Source of the DNA: an uncultured Oscillospiraceae bacterium
Lineage (GTDB): Bacteria; Bacillota_A; Clostridia; Oscillospirales; Oscillospiraceae
NCBI GenBank assembly: GCA_934635515.1
Contig: CAKTZK010000067.1
Location: forward strand, 1-8,040
DNA: 8,040 nucleotides
Reading direction: 5' to 3'
Shown here: piece by piece, positions 5,221-8,040 of the stretch
Numbering within the stretch: position 1 is the first letter of the stretch
How the letters are laid out: the number at the start of each line of letters is the position of its first letter
Program-made: the position numbers and the translations under genes
The notes under the pieces: generated by a model
The model's database searches: none
Told to the model about the DNA's origin: nothing
Seen by the model: the letters and a program-made list of their open reading frames with translations, nothing else

Positions 5221-5910
5221 TCAGATTTCTTCCCTCTGCTGTCCATGGGTCACCGAGGCGCACAGCCCGGCAAAATACTTGTAAAAGGGTACCAGCATCT
5301 TGAAATTCTCCAAAATTTCCTCCGCCAGCTCCGGATGAAAAATTTTCTCGTCCAGGGGGAGCTCGTGGCTGAGGGTGATGGATTTTTTCTGAAACCAGGG
5401 CCGCAGGCGGTCGCTGATCTCCCCCTTGCTGCGGGCGTAGCTGTCGCCATTGAGGGTGAAAATGTCCTGCTTTTCAAAGCCCCGCACCAGCTTCTCAAAT
5501 TTCGCCGGATGCGCCTGCAGATCCCGGCGAAATGCCTCCATCAACTCCGCCGGAGCCTGCCAGAAGCCCATGCCGTAGCTGTAATACTCCGGCGCGATCT
5601 CGAAATAAAAGGTGGGGCGGCCGGTCCAGTCCTTGTCCCCGGTGCGCACGCAGAACCACAGGTGGTCCTTGTAGGGCCCCCGGCCGAAAAGCCGCCGGGC
5701 ATCCCGATAAATGCGGCTTGTTTTCAGCATCAGCGGCTCCCGGGGCAGCATCGCCTGCACGCCCTCGTAAACCTGCTCCCCCAAGGCCCGGGTGGGCTCT
5801 AAAAGCTGGGTCTGGTACTGCTCCTTGTGCTCCAAAAACCACCCCCGCTCATTGTTAAAGCGGATGCCCCACATAAAGTCCACCGTCTCCTGCGTATAGC
5901 CCTGAAACAT
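5221..5910 (-). CDS. DUF2461 family protein
   Basis: This 229-residue protein matches the DUF2461 (TIGR02453) family, which has no established biochemical function. Family-like blocks are an N-terminal FMWGIRFNNERGWFLEHKEQYQ (about 12-33, usual length for the start of the family), SRIYRDARRLFGRGPYKDHLWF (about 65-86), FYFEIAPEYYSYGMGFWQ (about 101-118) and RPWFQKK towards the C-terminus (about 170-176). No signal peptide or membrane segment is visible, so it is probably cytosolic. The start ATG at 5908-5910 has AGGAGG (5918-5923) 7 bases upstream. It is transcribed alone from the promoter at 5946-5974, in the same direction as metK and upstream of it. The nearby metK promoter makes co-regulation by SAM unlikely. 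Confidence 0.9.
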   Translation of the reverse strand: MFQGYTQETVDFMWGIRFNNERGWFLEHKEQYQTQLLEPTRALGEQVYEGVQAMLPREPLMLKTSRIYRDARRLFGRGPYKDHLWFCVRTGDKDWTGRPTFYFEIAPEYYSYGMGFWQAPAELMEAFRRDLQAHPAKFEKLVRGFEKQDIFTLNGDSYARSKGEISDRLRPWFQKKSITLSHELPLDEKIFHPELAEEILENFKMLVPFYKYFAGLCASVTHGQQREEI

Positions 5911-5945
5911 ACGTCTCCCTCCTGCGTTGTCTGTAAATTTACCAT

Positions 5946-5974
5946 AGTATATCCCTTTTCGCTGCGAAAAACAA
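5946..5974 (-). promoter_or_regulatory. Promoter of the DUF2461 gene
   Basis: On the minus strand TTGTTT (5969-5974), a 17-base spacer and TATACT (5946-5951) give a start near 5940, about 30 bases before the start codon. Confidence 0.6.
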
Positions 5975-6045
5975 GAGTACGCCCGCCATTAAACCGGCAA
6001 AACAACACCTCCGGACTTGCGCCGCACCCCATGCAAAAAACTGTC

Positions 6046-6134
6046 ATTGCGCGGCCAGTGCGCACACTGGCCGTGGCAATCCGTCTCCCCAAAGGCTCCC
6101 CTGCGTAAGGGGAGCTGTCAGCCGTCAGGCTGAC
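6046..6134. repeat. Intergenic hairpin repeat (mosaic of three palindromes)
   Basis: Three adjacent palindromes fill this stretch. The first is ATTGC..GGCCAGTG/CACTGGCC..GCAAT (6046-6080). The second is GCTCCCCT/AGGGGAGC (6095-6102, 6108-6115). The third is GTCAGCC/GGCTGAC (6117-6123, 6128-6134). The blocks CATTGCG..CAGTGCGCACACTGG and GGCTCCCCT..AAGGGGAGCTGTCAGCC resemble interspersed repeats I associate with Oscillospiraceae genomes. That resemblance is from memory; only the palindromes are seen here. No gene is supported between 5975 and 6216. Confidence 0.6.
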
Positions 6135-6149
6135 TAAGGGGTCGCCCCC

Positions 6150-6185
6150 ACCACACCCCTTGTTGCGCACACAGCGGGGTGTGGT
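6150..6185. repeat. Perfect 10-bp inverted repeat
   Basis: ACCACACCCC (6150-6159) and GGGGTGTGGT (6176-6185) pair perfectly around a 16-base loop. It follows directly on the hairpin mosaic and is probably part of the same repeat cluster. Neither strand has a T tract, so it is not a terminator. Confidence 0.5.
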
Positions 6186-6216
6186 CACCCCGCCCCACAT
6201 TGTATTTCCCCCGCGC

Positions 6217-6247
6217 AAAAGGACGGACGCCAATAGCGTCCGTCCTT
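6217..6247 (-). terminator. Terminator of the aminotransferase gene
   Basis: A perfect 12-bp stem (6219-6230 with 6236-6247, 5-base loop) is followed on the minus strand by TTTTGCG. It lies 16 bases after the aminotransferase stop codon. Confidence 0.85.
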
Positions 6248-6263
6248 CCCAATTCTGCAAAAA

Positions 6264-7454
6264 TTATCTGTTATTATACGCCTGAATGCCCAGGGCCAGC
6301 AGATCCATGGCCCGCTCCAGGTCCGCCTGCTTGAGAACATAGGCAATGCGAATTTCGTTGATGCCCTTGCCGGGGGTGGCGTAGAATCCGCCGCCGGGGG
6401 CAAACATCACCGTGTCACCGTGGTCGTCAAAGTGCTCCAGCAGCCAGATCTGGAACTTCTCCGCATCGTCCACCGGCAGGGCGGCCATGGCGTAAAACGC
6501 GCCCTTGGGGCACTCGCACACCACCCCGGGGATCTCCTGCAGCTTGCGCATCACCGTGTCCCGGCGGCGCTTGTACTCGTCCCGGACGGCGGCGAAATAT
6601 TCCGGTCCCACATCGTACAGAGCGGCGGAGGCCACCTGGTCGATGGTAGGGACGGACAGGCGGCACTGGGCGTACTTCATGGCGTGGGCCATCAGCTCCT
6701 TATTTCGGGAGATGAGGCAGCCAATGCGCGCGCCGCAGGCGGAAAAGCGCTTGGAAACGGTGTCGATAACAATGACATTTTCCGCCGCGTCCTCAAATTC
6801 GCCCAGAGACTGCAGCGGCTCCCCGGCATACACGAACTCCCGGTAGGCCTCGTCACCGATGATGAACAGGCCATGCTCCTTGGCAATGTCCACCATCATG
6901 CGCATCTCCTCCGGAGTCAGCACGGTGCCGGTAGGGTTGCCGGGGTTGGTACACATAATGGCCCGGGTGTGCTCATTGATCTCCGCCTCGATCTTCTTGC
7001 GGTCGGCGTAGTGATACCCCTCCTCGGGCTTGGTGGGAATGGGATGGATGGACGCACCGCAGGTGCAGACCATGGTATTATAGTTGGGATAAAACGGCTC
7101 GGGAATGAGAATCTCGTCCCCGTCGTCCAGAATGCAGTTCATGGCGATCTGCAGGGCCTCGGACCCGCCGTTGGTAATGAGAATATCCTCCGGTGCAAAA
7201 TGCATATCCAGCTTGGCGTAGTAGCCGCGGATAGCCTCGATGAGCTCCGGCACGCCGGGAGACGGGGCATACTCCAGCACCGGCTGGTCAAAATGCTTCA
7301 CCGCGTCAAAATAGGCCTTGGGCGTCTCAATGTCGGGCTGTCCGATGTTCAAATGATAGATCTTCTTGCCTGCTGCCTGGGCCGCCACCGCATAGGGATG
7401 GAACTTCCGCATAGGGGACAGACCGCATTTTTCCACTTTCGTTGAAAACTTCAT
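6264..7454 (-). CDS. Class I/II PLP-dependent aminotransferase
   Basis: The 396-residue protein moves an amino group between an amino acid and a 2-oxo acid using pyridoxal phosphate. It has the fold type I signatures in order: NIGQPDIETP near the N-terminus (36-45), the phosphate-site GGSEAL (96-101), TNPGNPTG (169-176, N173), DEAY (D201, Y204), SKRFSACGARIG with the Schiff-base lysine K235, and INEIRIAY with R369 for the substrate carboxylate. Length and motifs fit the aspartate/alanine/aromatic aminotransferase subgroup. The exact substrate cannot be told from sequence alone. Being two genes from metK is not evidence of a methionine-salvage role, as it has no S-box. The start ATG at 7452-7454 has AGGAGG (7462-7467) 7 bases upstream. 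It has its own promoter and terminator. Confidence 0.95.
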   Translation of the reverse strand: MKFSTKVEKCGLSPMRKFHPYAVAAQAAGKKIYHLNIGQPDIETPKAYFDAVKHFDQPVLEYAPSPGVPELIEAIRGYYAKLDMHFAPEDILITNGGSEALQIAMNCILDDGDEILIPEPFYPNYNTMVCTCGASIHPIPTKPEEGYHYADRKKIEAEINEHTRAIMCTNPGNPTGTVLTPEEMRMMVDIAKEHGLFIIGDEAYREFVYAGEPLQSLGEFEDAAENVIVIDTVSKRFSACGARIGCLISRNKELMAHAMKYAQCRLSVPTIDQVASAALYDVGPEYFAAVRDEYKRRRDTVMRKLQEIPGVVCECPKGAFYAMAALPVDDAEKFQIWLLEHFDDHGDTVMFAPGGGFYATPGKGINEIRIAYVLKQADLERAMDLLALGIQAYNNR

Positions 7455-7504
7455 ACTGGCACCTCCTATTGTACTTCACACAGAGAAAATTCTTCTCCAT
7501 ATAT

Positions 7505-7533
7505 ATCATACTCCAGCCGTCCGAAAATAACAA
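7505..7533 (-). promoter_or_regulatory. Promoter of the aminotransferase gene
   Basis: On the minus strand TTGTTA (7528-7533), a 17-base spacer and TATGAT (7505-7510) give a start near 7498, leaving a 5' leader of about 45 nt with no obvious structure. Confidence 0.6.
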
Positions 7534-7547
7534 GCCATAAATCCTCC

Positions 7548-7582
7548 AAAAAAGCGCCACAAGGGAAAAGCCCTTGTGACGC
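7548..7582 (-). terminator. Strong terminator upstream of the aminotransferase promoter
   Basis: A 12-bp stem with one G.T pair (7554-7565 with 7571-7582, 5-base loop) is followed on the minus strand by six Ts (7548-7553). It insulates the aminotransferase from transcription coming from the mreB side. It is about 195 bases beyond the mreB stop, far for an ordinary gene end. Confidence 0.85.
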
Positions 7583-7688
7583 TCTAAAAAAGCCTCGCAG
7601 AGTTTGCGTCCGCAGACGCAAAAAATTCAAATCATTTTTCACCGCGACATGCGCGTGGGGAAAAATACCTCTCAGCCTGCAAGTGTGG

Positions 7689-7713
7689 AATTTTGAGCCA
7701 TGGGCTCAAAATT
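7689..7713. repeat. Perfect 11-bp inverted repeat
   Basis: AATTTTGAGCC (7689-7699) pairs perfectly with GGCTCAAAATT (7703-7713) around a 3-base loop. Its A/T-rich base and GC-rich tip are symmetrical, but no T tract follows on either strand. It looks like an interspersed palindrome rather than a terminator. Confidence 0.5.
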
Positions 7714-7739
7714 ATGCGCGCAGCAGACTGCAATCCCTT

Positions 7740-7767
7740 TGGCAGAAAAAACGAAGTTTTTTCGCCA
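7740..7767 (-). terminator. Possible proximal terminator of mreB
   Basis: TGGC-A-GAAAAAAC (7740-7752) pairs with GTTTTTTCGCCA (7756-7767) with one bulged A and a 3-base loop. It starts 11 bases after the mreB stop. The T run is within the 3' arm, so it may be a weak terminator backed up by 7548-7582. Confidence 0.4.
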
Positions 7768-7777
7768 GCAGCGGCTC

Positions 7778-8040
7778 TTAGTTCATCTGCCGCCGACGGG
7801 AGAGGTTCACCGTGCCGTCCTGCATGGCGTTCAGGGAATCCAGGCTCTTGCCGGTGCCCTCAGCCACGCAGGAGATGGCATCCTCGGCCACCTGGGTGTG
7901 AATGCCGGTCCGGGCCTCCACCAGCTTGTCAAAGCCCTTCACCAGGCTGCCGCCGCCGGTCATGACGATGCCGTTGTTGGAGATGTCGCCCACCAGCTCC
8001 GGGGGGGTGCGCTCCAGCACGCTGTGGATGGCCTCCAGAA
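7778..8040 (-). CDS. mreB: MreB-family rod-shape protein, C-terminal part
   Basis: The visible 86 whole codons are the C-terminus of an actin-like cell-shape protein, which forms membrane-bound filaments that guide peptidoglycan synthesis. The diagnostic stretch is LERTPPELVGDISNNGIVMTGGGS, whose GIVMTGGGS loop is the adenosine motif of the actin/MreB fold. It is followed by KGFDKLVEARTGIHTQVAEDAISCVAEGTGKSLDSL. The frame continues without a stop to the window edge, so the start is not visible; GTG at 8018-8020 is an internal valine. The stop is TAA at 7778-7780. The short tail after the last helix (NLSRRRQMN) is basic. Paralogues such as Mbl or MreBH cannot be separated from MreB on this piece alone. 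Confidence 0.9.
   Translation of the reverse strand, partial: LEAIHSVLERTPPELVGDISNNGIVMTGGGSLVKGFDKLVEARTGIHTQVAEDAISCVAEGTGKSLDSLNAMQDGTVNLSRRRQMN

Larger units (their letters stand above)
7583..7777 (-). other. Hairpin-rich gap between mreB and its distal terminator
   Basis: No protein frame is convincing here. On the minus strand there are several hairpins in a row: 7740-7767, 7689-7713, ATTTTTC/GAAAAAT around a GC-rich tip (7634-7640, 7660-7666), and TTTGCGTC/GACGCAAA (7603-7610, 7615-7622). They end at the strong terminator 7548-7582. The run could be an mreB 3' UTR, an intergenic repeat element, or a small RNA. No minus-strand promoter with a good -35/-10 pair was found. Confidence 0.4.

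Noticed and set aside
6046..6185. CRISPR array
   Set aside because: The palindromes differ from one another and there are no regularly spaced identical repeats or spacers.
5799..6260. 153-codon minus frame over the repeat cluster
   Set aside because: It runs through palindromic repeats, the DUF2461 promoter and part of that gene; no ribosome site.
6420..7445. 341-codon + strand open frame opposite the aminotransferase
   Set aside because: Antisense shadow of a conserved gene with the same biased composition; no start signals.

Overview
The window reads as chromosomal DNA from a Gram-positive Firmicute of the class Clostridia, most likely an Oscillospiraceae-type gut bacterium. The support is AGGAGG-type ribosome binding sites, strong TTGACA/TATAAT promoters, a SAM-I (S-box) riboswitch in front of metK, an MreB gene, and GC-rich intergenic hairpin repeats of a kind I associate with that family. 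The family-level placement is inference; no 16S or similar marker is present.

Left part (1-3213), accessory-looking, all genes on +. It opens with the 3' end of a small ORF resembling the N-terminal arm-type DNA-binding domain of tyrosine integrases. A 345-bp intergenic region follows, with two convergent promoters, nested inverted repeats, a minus-strand terminator-like hairpin and a possible leader ORF. Next come an AT-richer HAD-superfamily phosphatase (TTG start) with its own terminator, and a separately promoted AlbA_2 (Schlafen-type)/GHKL-ATPase/winged-helix protein. The last two genes are separated by a terminator and a new promoter, so they are not one operon.

Boundary (3178-3549). 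A complete tRNA-Pro(UGG) gene lies on the minus strand with its own promoter and a shared bidirectional terminator. The 5' half of the same tRNA, ending exactly at the end of the anticodon loop, is repeated 224 bp away as a direct repeat. Between the copies sit two direct TGTGGTCA repeats. This looks like the attL/attR scar of a tyrosine-recombinase element reduced to almost nothing. It also marks the border between accessory DNA (left) and core DNA (right).

Right part (3550-8040), core, all genes on -. metK (S-adenosylmethionine synthetase) is controlled by a well-formed SAM-I riboswitch with an intrinsic terminator and a strong promoter, so SAM is expected to shut off its own synthase. Upstream of it lie a DUF2461 protein, a hairpin-repeat mosaic, a class I/II PLP-dependent aminotransferase, a hairpin-rich 195-bp gap, and the C-terminal end of an mreB-family cell-shape gene running off the window. 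Promoters and terminators indicate that metK, the DUF2461 gene, the aminotransferase and mreB are separate transcription units.

The two most unusual places are the tRNA-Pro att scar and the structured convergent-promoter region at 313-455.
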